From an uncultured Bacteroidia bacterium (GTDB taxonomy: Bacteria; Bacteroidota; Bacteroidia; JANWVE01): 33,685 bases of DNA. The stretch lies in the NCBI GenBank assembly GCA_938028625.1, contig CALIZB010000088.1, positions 1 through 33,685 on the forward strand, given 5' to 3'. Numbering within the stretch: the first letter of the stretch is position 1; each line of letters opens with the position of its first letter. This document shows, one piece after another, positions 6,736-15,162 of the stretch. A program made the position numbers and the translations under genes. Below the pieces are notes generated by a model. The model had not been told where the DNA came from. It saw only the letters and a list, made by a program, of their open reading frames with translations, and searched no databases.

Positions 6736-9700
6736 CTATCGCATAATATACATTTTTCCTATACCATTTTTGAAGTATTGCTCGGTTTTATCGGTACGAA
6801 CTTCAATAGGCTTACCGTTTATTTTGGCATTTACTTTATAGAAATATACTCCGTTAGCAAGTTTATCGCCAAAGTCATCAGTACCGTCCCATGCGTACTG
6901 GGTAATATTTTTGCCGATCTTTACCTCACCCATACCTTTCAAATCTATTTCTTTGACTAATTTACCTGTAACTGTATAAATCTGTATTTTGAACACATCA
7001 GGAATTTGGTCACCTGTAAGGTTAAACACAAACCTTGTACTTGTAGAAAACGGATTAGGATAATTCAGTACATTAGTAAGCGTAGATTTACTGACCACTT
7101 CAAAGTCTATGTTATACCAACCATTTTTATCCGTATTGGTTGCATCAGCTACACCAGATATATTTTGTTTTCTGTCTTGGGCAAATATGCTTAATCTATA
7201 TCTACCATCTTGTAATCTGTTAGGAAGACATATTATAGTGGCACGGTTAGGTTTAGCGTTCTGAGCAGGATAAAATGTTATTTCACTCGGTCTACGATTA
7301 GCAACGGCATTGTAATACACTATAATAGTAGTATCAAACACATTCTTGTAATACGCTAATTGTACAATAAATAAAGAGTCATTTTGCATGAGGAAGTACT
7401 TATTTTCATCAGTAAGAGTAATTTTTATTTCTGGTGTTGGGGAAACAATATCGTTGTTCGTAATGTGATGTCCGTCAAAAGTTACATCTATAATAGGGTT
7501 TTTTGTATCAGGTTTAGCATAAAACGGGATAGCCAATACATTATTGAAGTGGTATAATTCTAATTGGTCATCATCAGGGTTTACATCAATGTAAAGCACA
7601 TTGTTACCAGGATAGTTTCCTGTGTTAAGTGTATAACGGAAAGTAGCAGTATCTGTGGGTGTAGTTTCTTTGGTAAGTGCAGGTAAAAATAAGCTATCTA
7701 TCAATTTAAGGGTGTTGTTTGAAGTCAAAATTTTGATATGTACTTTAATTGGTTTGGTAAAATTATAATTGCTGATATTTCTGAAACCAATTCTTACACT
7801 TAATTCATCTCCTTCTTCTAATTGTGCATTTTTGGGGATAAGTGAATAGTAAGTAGGGTCTAATGTACCTTCGGGAACAGGTGCGGCAGATACAATCCAT
7901 TTGTCTAGCTGTGGTGCGGTGCGATTAAGAGAATCAGACATTTCTGCCATTAAACGTATGCGCGGATAGATATTCGCATCAATTATACTACTCAGATTAG
8001 TATTTGCTTTACTGTAAGATTTATCTATGAGTTTAACTTCTGTACCGTCTTTTTTAATTCCCCAAACAGAAACAGGACATCTATCTCCGCCATCTAAATC
8101 ATGGTGTTGCCAATGTAAATCTTGCCATGCGCTGGACGGTCCGAAGGTTTCTGATGTATGCGTACCTTCGTACCAATAGCTCTTAATCGGTAAAGTAACA
8201 TATAATCTTTGCCTTGTGTAATGTGTAGTGTCACTGGCGTTGTAAGTGTACTCTTCTGCCGCACCTATGGCAATACCTTTTCTTCCAGATACTACCCATG
8301 GCGCCCCTGCTTCCATATTGGCAATATTTGCACTTCCTATACTCTCAAATGCGGTAATCAAGTTAGAAGTCCATGTTTTCGGGTTAGTATAAATATTGTT
8401 GAAGGCAACTACAAAATACCCATTCGGAATACTATTTTGAATATAATCCGCTAATTGGTTTTGACCATACGCACTAGATACATCAAAAACAAGCATAGGG
8501 TCATTAAAGTATAGACAGCCATATATTAAATTTTTTCTTGCTTTGAGCGTAATCGGGTCAATTACAATGAGATTTACAGTATTATCACAAAAGTTTCCTG
8601 CCAGTTCTGTAATGCCGTTCATATCATAACTACCAAACACGCCTGCACTTGCCCCGCCTGTAGTAATTTTGAGTAAAGCATAATTTGGTACAAATGACCA
8701 TATATCGGTAGTTTCGTCAATATCTACCCTATATCCTGTACCTTTATAGAACTGTGCAGGTTTTGCCTGTGCCCAGCCACCAGGGCTATTTTTAATGTAT
8801 ATGAAAGAAGCCTCTACCCAATCAGAATTAGGTAAATCCAATTTTGCTCGCCAAAAAAAGACTACGCTATCTCTATTTCCAATAATAGGCATCAAGTCTA
8901 TATTCCATACGCCACGATAACGATTACCTTCAATAGGGGGAGATACTAAATAACTTCCTCCACTGTGAATAATACTTGGCTTGAAAGGTACAGTATCTAT
9001 TTCAAAAAGGTATTTTAGCCCTCTGCCTTCGTAATCTAATGCACCTGCGACTAAACTATCTGGTCGCATAGTTTGGTTAACAATAGAAAATCTCGGTGGA
9101 AACAAGATAAAAACGTTGTTATTGGGAATAAATTTGTCTAAACAACTACGATTATTGAGTTCGTTACTTTCTACAATGATATTATTCGGGTCAGCAATAG
9201 CACAAAAACGGTTTTCTCCTGCTTTTTCAGCATCTTTGGTAACAATTTCAATGTTCAGCGTATCCATAAATGGAATGGGCTTGCTTTTTACTCGTTTTAT
9301 GAGTGCAGTAGTACCGTTTGGTGCAGTACGTTCTATGTCTACAAAAAAGCTATCTCGGGTAGCTAAGCCATTATTTCTAATTACTACGTTAATAATAACA
9401 CTATTATCTAATGCACCAAAGTTGGGGGGAGTAAAATAAATACCATTACTTAACACTTCATAATCGGGTTTATTAGGTAAATGTCTTTTTACAGCAGGGT
9501 CGCCTTGATAATTGATTTGTCTGATGTGGTTGATACGTGAAGGAGAAATAGCGCCATATCTGTGATTAGTTTCTCTTAATATATCAGCGTAGCTTGCATT
9601 CTTAAATGCAGTATCTACATACATTACATCATAATAGGTATTGGTAAAAATAGCCAATTCTCCTAAATACCCTTCTGACGAAGATGCCATAAATCCGATA

Positions 9701-11772
9701 GCACCTTTATTTGCAATTTTAGTAAACTGTTCTCCCGTAGAGATGGTCCAAGAATTAAATTTACCTGAATAACAGCCATTAGCTATCATTAAAAAGTATT
9801 TACCTGAATTGGTGTAGGTATCAGGGTCATCTAAAGCAATATCATATTTGGTACTGGACGAGTGTCCGAAAAATGTAAGCATAGATGCACCGTTTTCTAT
9901 GCGCTGTTTTACACTCAAAGCTAAATTAGTTTGAATAGGTAAAGCTGATGTTTTGAATAAAGAATTAACATGCCCACCAAAATAAATTCCTTCCACTTTC
10001 AAACGGTTATTTTCTAAACAATTTTTAATGGCTACTTGCTCACCTAAATTTCCTCCTCCTCCAAGATGTAATACTTCTTTCATCCATAATTGAAAAGTTA
10101 AACTCTCATGGGTCATTACTTTTTGGAGGTAGTTGTTTCCCTCTGCATCAGTTAAGGCACACACTCTCCCCACAGAAATAACATAATTAAAGTTACCTGA
10201 TTGCATACTATAATCAAAATTAGATACAATATCTATATCACTGCCAGGATAACCGTACGTGGGAACACGGTCATATTTAATATCTCTTGCGTTAGTAACA
10301 GGTTTTCCCCATAACAATAGGTATTTAGGTGGATTTGTCCATATTTTAGTCATGGCTTTACCTGCACGTTTTAGAGCAAGTGGCGTGTAATGCCCATAAG
10401 CAAATTCATTGTAGAGTTCATCAACGTAATAAATTTTGACTTTGTAACTGCCCCCCATCATACTTTGGCGGTAGTTTTTATAGGCTTCTGCAGAAGCCGT
10501 TAATTCTCTGTGTGTAAAAATAACATAATCATAGTTTTGTGTTTCATCATATAAATAAGCAAAGGTACATTCGCTGATACGTGCAGGCGATTTTACTTCA
10601 TTTATCCATATTCCTGCAGTGCTATCTGTGGGAGTAGCAGGAAAAACAGCCGTAAATTGATTACCTGATACTGTACCTAATATGCGTTTTTTATGCAAAG
10701 TATCCCAGTAGCAAGATTGAGAAGCATTAACGGGGTAGTTTGTTGTAAAAGTGATAGTTCTATTTCCTGCACTTGTGCCTTGAATATTCGCGTACCATAC
10801 GGTATTTCCATCAATTTCAAAGGTGCGTTTGTAACGTAGGCTTGCCCAGCAAAGTGCGTTATTATCAGTATCTACCTTGGGTGGTAATAAATCACTGCGC
10901 TGGCGTGCAGTAATGATGGTAGTACCTGCGGTAAGGTCAGAGTGAGATAAAGTATTGTTGTTAAAATAACGATAGCTGTATCCGTTGCCTGTCTGTGGGG
11001 GACATATCACAGTAGAACCCATCACAATATCCGTAGCATGGTCAATAGGACTACCATCTTTGTAGTCTGAGGCATAATAAATTTTGACAGATAACTTTAC
11101 GGGATTGGGTTCAGAAGTTACTATATGCTCCGTAGGAATGTTAAAATCTGCACTGCCGTTATAGCCGTATTCCGTACCAAACCAGCCTTCACCAAGCGTG
11201 TAGTCCGAACTTAAATCATCATAGAAGGTACCGTCGGTTGAACCTGTATGATACACGCCATAGTTAATAGGTTCTACATAGCTTGTATGCCAGTAGTCAT
11301 TGAGTATGGGTGCAGGTGTAATGATGTTTACATCTGTATAGCGTTTTCCTGGGGTAGTAGAATAAGTTAAAATATAACTTGCACTATCAGTAAATAAAGA
11401 ATACTTGTAAGATTTTTGAAATTGTGGATGCAAAGTAGGATTATAGAGATAACGGTCATCTAATCCGTTATTATGATTGCCATAAAACTCAATGTAGTCT
11501 GTATTGTCAAAAACATTATTGTTATTAGCGTCTACGGTGCGGATATATTGTTCTTTACCTTGATAAAAAAGTTGTAAATAATCAATGTTTGGGTTTCCTA
11601 AAATGCTTACCTGGGCATAATTTACGCGGTATATTCCTTCTTCGGTTATCTGAATTTTAACATATTTTTTTGTTTTATTAGTATAATCTATCCATGAGTT
11701 AGCATAGTCCTGACTATTGCTAAGTTTGAACACAAAGCACAAAAGCAAGTATGCAAACACAATTTTTTTCAT
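6736..11772 (-). CDS. porU: C25-family cysteine peptidase, PorU-type T9SS sortase (long form)
   Basis: From the ATG at 11772 the protein has 1678 residues; a TTG four codons upstream overlaps a promoter-like box and is rejected. It has a signal peptide ending SNSQ. An N-terminal region follows with a Ca-loop-like DANNNNVFDNTD and YIEFYG. The C25 (gingipain-type) domain carries the His in FFGHSS (codon 9862-9864) and the Cys in IANGCYSG (codon 9772-9774), the expected catalytic dyad. A CARDB-like Ig domain comes next (NNGLATRDSFFVDIER ... VESNELNN). A long middle region and a C-terminal T9SS-type domain (NYPNPFSTSTRF ... LANGVYFYKV) complete it. PorU removes the sorting domain of T9SS cargo and attaches it to the cell surface. 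This protein is clearly longer than the roughly 1150-1300 residues usual for PorU, so it may be the long form or a related secreted C25 protease. It lies directly downstream of the PorV-like gene. Confidence 0.78.
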   Translation of the reverse strand: MKKIVFAYLLLCFVFKLSNSQDYANSWIDYTNKTKKYVKIQITEEGIYRVNYAQVSILGNPNIDYLQLFYQGKEQYIRTVDANNNNVFDNTDYIEFYGNHNNGLDDRYLYNPTLHPQFQKSYKYSLFTDSASYILTYSTTPGKRYTDVNIITPAPILNDYWHTSYVEPINYGVYHTGSTDGTFYDDLSSDYTLGEGWFGTEYGYNGSADFNIPTEHIVTSEPNPVKLSVKIYYASDYKDGSPIDHATDIVMGSTVICPPQTGNGYSYRYFNNNTLSHSDLTAGTTIITARQRSDLLPPKVDTDNNALCWASLRYKRTFEIDGNTVWYANIQGTSAGNRTITFTTNYPVNASQSCYWDTLHKKRILGTVSGNQFTAVFPATPTDSTAGIWINEVKSPARISECTFAYLYDETQNYDYVIFTHRELTASAEAYKNYRQSMMGGSYKVKIYYVDELYNEFAYGHYTPLALKRAGKAMTKIWTNPPKYLLLWGKPVTNARDIKYDRVPTYGYPGSDIDIVSNFDYSMQSGNFNYVISVGRVCALTDAEGNNYLQKVMTHESLTFQLWMKEVLHLGGGGNLGEQVAIKNCLENNRLKVEGIYFGGHVNSLFKTSALPIQTNLALSVKQRIENGASMLTFFGHSSSTKYDIALDDPDTYTNSGKYFLMIANGCYSGKFNSWTISTGEQFTKIANKGAIGFMASSSEGYLGELAIFTNTYYDVMYVDTAFKNASYADILRETNHRYGAISPSRINHIRQINYQGDPAVKRHLPNKPDYEVLSNGIYFTPPNFGALDNSVIINVVIRNNGLATRDSFFVDIERTAPNGTTALIKRVKSKPIPFMDTLNIEIVTKDAEKAGENRFCAIADPNNIIVESNELNNRSCLDKFIPNNNVFILFPPRFSIVNQTMRPDSLVAGALDYEGRGLKYLFEIDTVPFKPSIIHSGGSYLVSPPIEGNRYRGVWNIDLMPIIGNRDSVVFFWRAKLDLPNSDWVEASFIYIKNSPGGWAQAKPAQFYKGTGYRVDIDETTDIWSFVPNYALLKITTGGASAGVFGSYDMNGITELAGNFCDNTVNLIVIDPITLKARKNLIYGCLYFNDPMLVFDVSSAYGQNQLADYIQNSIPNGYFVVAFNNIYTNPKTWTSNLITAFESIGSANIANMEAGAPWVVSGRKGIAIGAAEEYTYNASDTTHYTRQRLYVTLPIKSYWYEGTHTSETFGPSSAWQDLHWQHHDLDGGDRCPVSVWGIKKDGTEVKLIDKSYSKANTNLSSIIDANIYPRIRLMAEMSDSLNRTAPQLDKWIVSAAPVPEGTLDPTYYSLIPKNAQLEEGDELSVRIGFRNISNYNFTKPIKVHIKILTSNNTLKLIDSLFLPALTKETTPTDTATFRYTLNTGNYPGNNVLYIDVNPDDDQLELYHFNNVLAIPFYAKPDTKNPIIDVTFDGHHITNNDIVSPTPEIKITLTDENKYFLMQNDSLFIVQLAYYKNVFDTTIIVYYNAVANRRPSEITFYPAQNAKPNRATIICLPNRLQDGRYRLSIFAQDRKQNISGVADATNTDKNGWYNIDFEVVSKSTLTNVLNYPNPFSTSTRFVFNLTGDQIPDVFKIQIYTVTGKLVKEIDLKGMGEVKIGKNITQYAWDGTDDFGDKLANGVYFYKVNAKINGKPIEVRTDKTEQYFKNGIGKMYIMR

Positions 11773-11781
11773 GTTTTTTAC

Positions 11782-11789
11782 CAAAGTAA
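11782..11789 (-). promoter_or_regulatory. Possible -7 box (TTACTTTG) for the PorU-type gene
   Basis: One mismatch to TAnnTTTG on the minus strand, ending 9 nt before the ATG at 11772. The spacing matches that of consensus boxes elsewhere in the window. It would allow expression separate from the upstream porV-like gene. Confidence 0.3.
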
Positions 11790-11818
11790 GATAAAAACTA
11801 TACGTAAAGATACGAAAT

Positions 11819-12907
11819 TTATTGTATTAACATCTGTTTATCCCAAATAAATTTCAAAGAAAACACATGTGTATATAGTGCGTTGCCTGCGCCCCCAAAG
11901 TTGAGTGGTGAAATAGCATAATCAATAGTAAAGTTAAGAAAAGAAATTCCTGCACCGAGATTAGGGCGTACAGTTAAGTAGCGTTTGTTATTATCACGTG
12001 TGTAGTATTGAAAATTATCTACGCCTGCGCGTAAAAAAAGTTTATTGATATACCCTATTTCAACACCAGCTTTTGGGTCAGATGAGATAAGATTTGTCTG
12101 GATAATGGTATTTCTTCTGCCATCTGTAGTAGTTTTAAGGCAAACTGCACCTAAAAGATTGAATTTTTCAGAAATTTTGAAGTTTTTAGCTATACTCAAG
12201 GTTAAACTTGGTAATGTAATTTCAATTGAATTTTGAGGAATTTCATTTCCTGTCTGAATAAATTGTTTTTCAAACGTTTCTGTATTAAAAGACCATGCGT
12301 TAAAGGTAGTGGTAATATCATTGAACATTGCTCCATAAACAAAGCCTTTTCTTTTGTAAATAGCTCCTGCATCTAATCCGAAGCCCCATGCGGTAGCAAA
12401 AGGACCCACATTTCTGTGTATAATTTTAGCATTAGCCCCTACGCTTAACCCAGGGATTTTGGCATTAAGATTTCTACTGTAAGAGATTAAAAACGCATAA
12501 TCTGAGGTAGAGAAGGATTTTATACGATTATAATCTATACTGCCGTCAGGGCCTACAAGGTCAAGTGTATTAGGAATATCATCTACCCCCAAACGTATAG
12601 CAGATACCCCAAAATGATTGATGCTGTCCATTGGAATAGCCACTCCTATGTAGTCAAAATTAGCGATATTACCAAAGTAAGCGGCATGCATAAGCGCAAA
12701 TTCAGGCTTGCGAGAAGCATAACTTAACCCCGCAGGATTCCAATATCCTGAATAGACATCGTTCGTAATAGCCGTATAAGCTCCTGCCATACCTAATGCT
12801 CGCCCCCCGATTCCAATGTTCATAAATTCATTGCTGTATTTAGGGGTTTGAGCAAATAAAGAACTTGTCAAAAGCATTAAAACAAAATAAAAAAGACGGC
12901 AAAACAT
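11819..12907 (-). CDS. porV: PorV/PorQ-family outer-membrane barrel protein of the type IX secretion system
   Basis: From the ATG at 12907 the protein has 362 residues; a TTG four codons earlier is the only upstream alternative. The signal peptide ends SSLFAQ. It is followed by the family hallmark IGIGGRALGMAGAYTAITND and GYWNPAGLSY, shared by PorV, PorQ and related FadL-fold barrels. Amphipathic strands continue to the end (YAFLISYSRNL, LGAGISFLNFTIDYAISPLNF, HVFSLKFIWDKQ). PorV is the outer-membrane shuttle that takes folded T9SS cargo from the SprA translocon to the PorU/PorZ attachment complex. The assignment rests on the family signature plus the PorU-type gene 46 bp downstream on the same strand. 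PorQ or another paralogue cannot be excluded from sequence alone. Confidence 0.78.
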   Translation of the reverse strand: MFCRLFYFVLMLLTSSLFAQTPKYSNEFMNIGIGGRALGMAGAYTAITNDVYSGYWNPAGLSYASRKPEFALMHAAYFGNIANFDYIGVAIPMDSINHFGVSAIRLGVDDIPNTLDLVGPDGSIDYNRIKSFSTSDYAFLISYSRNLNAKIPGLSVGANAKIIHRNVGPFATAWGFGLDAGAIYKRKGFVYGAMFNDITTTFNAWSFNTETFEKQFIQTGNEIPQNSIEITLPSLTLSIAKNFKISEKFNLLGAVCLKTTTDGRRNTIIQTNLISSDPKAGVEIGYINKLFLRAGVDNFQYYTRDNNKRYLTVRPNLGAGISFLNFTIDYAISPLNFGGAGNALYTHVFSLKFIWDKQMLIQ

Positions 12908-13163
12908 AACTGCGTTCAATTATTATGTAAAAATACGAATATTTTTCAAAAACAGGACGATAAGGTAAAAAAATATGCCTATCAGAATAATAAAAAGGCT
13001 TTTTATAGCATTTTATTTTCTGATTATATCAAAAATGATAATGAATAGAGGCTCTATAACTCGTAGCAATTTGAGTGCTTATACTGAATAAAAACTGAAT
13101 TTCAAAAACATAGTCTATGCATGTGCGAGGCTCATGTTTTCAAAGATAAGGTCTTTAAAAAAC
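12908..13163. other. Intergenic gap between porV-like gene and fabG
   Basis: About 250 bp of AT-rich DNA upstream of porV and downstream of fabG. A TATTTTTA, one mismatch from the -7 consensus, sits on the minus strand about 25 nt before the porV start. I see no open frame with recognisable content, no convincing terminator for fabG and no repeat worth naming. Confidence 0.4.
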
Positions 13164-13910
13164 TCAGCTCACCATACCGCCATCAACACAAATAACTTGT
13201 GCAGTAATATATTTTGCCATATCAGAAGCCAGAAATACGGCACAATCTGCAATCTCATCAGGTTCTGCCGCTCTGCCAAGAGGAATCATGTTAAGCATTT
13301 GGTCTATAACGTTTTGGGGCAGGTCATGAGTCATTTCTGTTTTTACCCAACCTGGTGCAATAACATTACAACGAATATTGCGTGAAGCTAATTCTTTTGC
13401 TACAGATTTAGAAAAACCAATAATTCCTGCTTTTGATGCGGCATAATTAGCTTGTCCTGCGTTCCCCATAATGCCAATAACAGAACTCATATTGATAATA
13501 ACACCATTTCTTTGCTTCATCATAGGTTTGATAGCCGATTTAGTGAGATTAAAAACAGATTTAAGATTAGTATTGATAACATCGTCCCAATCGCTTTCTT
13601 TCATGCGCATAAGGAGTGTATCTCGCGTAATACCTGCATTATTGATTAAAATGTCTAATTTTCCAAACTTTTGTAACACTTCATCTATAACTTTATCTGC
13701 CATAGTTGTATCTGCGGCATCTGCCTGAATGCCAAGTGCTTGAACTCCCATAGCCTGCACTTCTTGAATTAAATTCTCTGCGTGTGATGCAGAACTACGG
13801 TATGTAAAAACAACATTTGCCCCTTGCGCGGCAAATTTAAGCACTATAGCTCTACCAATACCTCTTGTGCCTCCTGTAATAAGGGCTACTTTATCCTGTA
13901 ATAATTTCAT
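13164..13910 (-). CDS. fabG: 3-oxoacyl-[acyl-carrier-protein] reductase
   Basis: The 248-residue short-chain dehydrogenase starts at the ATG at 13910 (MKLLQDKVALITGG). An ATG 15 nt upstream at 13925 lies inside the -7 box TATGTTTG and would add MFAVI, so it is not used. The NADPH-binding TGGTRGIG is at residues 12-19, NNAG at about 90, and the catalytic triad is Ser143, Tyr156 and Lys160 (NYAASKAG). The C-terminal VICVDGGM is the standard FabG ending. FabG reduces 3-oxoacyl-ACP in the fatty-acid elongation cycle in the cytoplasm. Length and motifs are those of a normal enzyme. No other fab gene is adjacent, so a dedicated paralogue is possible, but the close match to canonical FabG favours the housekeeping role. 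Confidence 0.9.
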   Translation of the reverse strand: MKLLQDKVALITGGTRGIGRAIVLKFAAQGANVVFTYRSSASHAENLIQEVQAMGVQALGIQADAADTTMADKVIDEVLQKFGKLDILINNAGITRDTLLMRMKESDWDDVINTNLKSVFNLTKSAIKPMMKQRNGVIINMSSVIGIMGNAGQANYAASKAGIIGFSKSVAKELASRNIRCNVIAPGWVKTEMTHDLPQNVIDQMLNMIPLGRAAEPDEIADCAVFLASDMAKYITAQVICVDGGMVS

Positions 13911-13918
13911 AATGACTG

Positions 13919-13926
13919 CAAACATA
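13919..13926 (-). promoter_or_regulatory. -7 box (TATGTTTG) for fabG
   Basis: Perfect TAnnTTTG on the minus strand, ending 8 nt before the ATG at 13910. It shares a 47-bp spacer with the divergent promoter of the glycosyltransferase. Confidence 0.6.
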
Positions 13927-13939
13927 AGAAAAACTTTAC

Positions 13940-13947
13940 TACTTTTG
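13940..13947 (+). promoter_or_regulatory. -7 box (TACTTTTG) for the GT2 gene
   Basis: Perfect TAnnTTTG ending 10 nt before the ATG at 13958. The upstream half of this promoter must overlap that of fabG. Confidence 0.6.
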
Positions 13948-13957
13948 GCTACTCATT

Positions 13958-14629
13958 ATGATACAAGGGCATACCATAGCCGTCATTATACCTTGCTACA
14001 ATGAAGAAGAAGGACTGGAAAAAGTGCTGACTGCGATACCCAAAACAATGGACAAAATCATTGTAGTGGATAATAATTCTACGGATACTACCGCAGGTAT
14101 TGCCCAGAAACTTGGCGCTTGTGTTTATAAGGAATTACAACAAGGTTACGGATATGCCTATAAAAAGGGATTTTCGGTAACAGATACAGATATTATTGTA
14201 ACTATGGACGGAGATGGCACTTATCCTGCACATGAAATAGAACGGTTAATAAGTATTCTGATACAAGAGGAATTAGAATTTATCTCTGCCTGCCGTTTTC
14301 CGCTTTCTAATCCCAAGAGTATGGACCCTGTAAGTAAATTTGGTAATTGGATTTTGACTACAGTTACAAAAATTCTTTTTGGTACAGGCATTAAAGACTC
14401 GCAGTCGGGAATGTGGGTATTTTATCGTAAGGTGTTAGAGAAAATCCGTGTGGAAAGCAATGGTATGGCACTCAGCGAAGAGATAAAAATTGAATGTCTG
14501 AAACGAGGTATAAGGTTCAGGGAAGTACATATCCCCTATTATGAACGCTATGGCAAAAAGAAAATCAAAAAATTTCAAGATGGGGTAAAAAATCTCATAT
14601 TTTTACTCAAACTCAAATTTCGTCAATAA
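13958..14629 (+). CDS. Family 2 glycosyltransferase, dolichol-phosphate-mannose-synthase-like
   Basis: This 223-residue GT-A protein has the nucleotide-sugar start VIIPCYNEEEGLEKVL, the VVDNNSTDTT strand, and the metal-binding DxD within TMDGDGTYP (Asp84, Asp86). Downstream it has GIKDSQSGMWVFYRKV and EEIKIECLKRGIRFREVHIPYYERYGKKK, typical of DPM1/polyprenyl-phosphate sugar synthases. No transmembrane segments follow, so this is the soluble single-domain form. Such enzymes transfer a hexose from a nucleotide sugar to a polyprenyl phosphate at the cytoplasmic face of the membrane. The donor sugar and lipid cannot be determined here. It starts from its own promoter, divergent from fabG, and no other glycan gene is next to it. 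Confidence 0.85.
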   Translation: MIQGHTIAVIIPCYNEEEGLEKVLTAIPKTMDKIIVVDNNSTDTTAGIAQKLGACVYKELQQGYGYAYKKGFSVTDTDIIVTMDGDGTYPAHEIERLISILIQEELEFISACRFPLSNPKSMDPVSKFGNWILTTVTKILFGTGIKDSQSGMWVFYRKVLEKIRVESNGMALSEEIKIECLKRGIRFREVHIPYYERYGKKKIKKFQDGVKNLIFLLKLKFRQ

Positions 14630-14670
14630 ACTCATATACAATTAGTTTTGTAAAATGTAAATAAAAACAG

Positions 14671-14679
14671 TGTGAATAA
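14671..14679 (-). other. DnaA-box-like 9-mer (TTATTCACA)
   Basis: Exact match to TTATnCACA on the minus strand, between the GT2 gene and the tRNA and about 430 bp from a palindromic pair of the same motif. On its own it has little weight, since the motif also occurs by chance in several genes of the window. Confidence 0.3.
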
Positions 14680-14707
14680 AAACTTTGGAAAAACAGAAAT
14701 ATATTTA

Positions 14708-14715
14708 TACCTTTG
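14708..14715 (+). promoter_or_regulatory. -7 box (TACCTTTG) for tRNA-Ser
   Basis: Perfect TAnnTTTG ending 12 nt before the first base of the tRNA. Confidence 0.6.
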
Positions 14716-14727
14716 CAGACCTTACTA

Positions 14728-14815
14728 GGAAAGATGTCCGAGTGGTTTAAGGAGCACGCCTGGAAAGCGTGTGTACGCCTAAAGCGTACCGCGGGTTCGA
14801 ATCCCGCTCTTTCCG
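14728..14815 (+). tRNA. tRNA-Ser (anticodon GGA)
   Basis: An 88-nt class II tRNA. The acceptor stem GGAAAGA pairs with TCTTTCC and the discriminator base is G. The anticodon stem CACGC/GCGTG closes the loop CTGGAAA, giving anticodon GGA, which reads the serine codons UCC and UCU. A long variable arm (TGTACGCCTAAAGCGTAC region) and the T-arm GCGGGTTCGAATCCCGC are present. CCA is not encoded. The serine identity follows from both the anticodon and the long variable arm. Confidence 0.97.
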
Positions 14816-14818
14816 CTT

Positions 14819-14850
14819 TAAGCCCTTCTTTATATGAAGAGAAGGGCTTA
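14819..14850 (+). terminator. Hairpin downstream of tRNA-Ser
   Basis: Perfect 11-bp inverted repeat TAAGCCCTTCT/AGAAGGGCTTA with a 10-nt loop, beginning 3 nt after the tRNA. It is followed by an AT-rich stretch rather than an unbroken T run, so it may act as a terminator or as a 3'-processing structure. Confidence 0.6.
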
Positions 14851-15108
14851 AATTTATTATATACCAATTTATAGATGCTCATAAAAAAGTTTTGTCTGTT
14901 GTGAAAGCAAAATGTTTATACAAATAAGTTTCTATGTCAGTACTAGCGGTAGGTATAAAAAAACAGTATGCATATTTATACAATCTATATGCGGTTTTTT
15001 AATTTGCCTAAAAACTCACATTTAGCATACAATATAATGAACTATTGTATATTTATTCAATTTTAACGCATTCAAAATCAAATATTTATAAGTTCATCTC
15101 AAAAAAAA

Positions 15109-15126
15109 TGTGAATAATTATACACA
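15109..15126. repeat. Abutting inverted pair of DnaA-box-like 9-mers
   Basis: TGTGAATAA (15109-15117) is directly joined to TTATACACA (15118-15126). Both halves match TTATnCACA, on opposite strands, forming an 18-bp imperfect palindrome with one mismatched pair. It could be a DnaA binding site or the operator of another dimeric regulator; it lies 28 bp upstream of the -7 box of the next gene. Confidence 0.5.
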
Positions 15127-15154
15127 ACTTGTTGACTTTTGCATAAAATGGTAT

Positions 15155-15162
15155 TAACTTTG
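15155..15162 (+). promoter_or_regulatory. -7 box (TAACTTTG) for the 157-residue secreted protein gene
   Basis: Perfect TAnnTTTG with a TTG at 15132-15134 about 20 nt upstream as a plausible -33 element. It ends 33 nt before the ATG at 15196, one of the longest leaders in this window. Confidence 0.65.

Noticed and set aside
11773-11784. TTG start adding MVKN to the PorU-type protein
   Set aside because: The ATG at 11772 gives a standard signal peptide start, and the TTG overlaps a -7-like box. A similar TTG ahead of the porV ATG (12917-12919) was rejected for the same reason of start quality.
13911-13925. Upstream ATG for fabG
   Set aside because: It lies within the TATGTTTG promoter box, and FabG proteins normally begin with a short MxLxxKVALITGG as from 13910.
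14613-14882. 89-residue minus-strand frame with ERAGFEPAVRFRR and ACSLNHSD
   Set aside because: It is the antisense of tRNA-Ser, a well-known source of false protein predictions; the recognisable peptide comes from the tRNA sequence.
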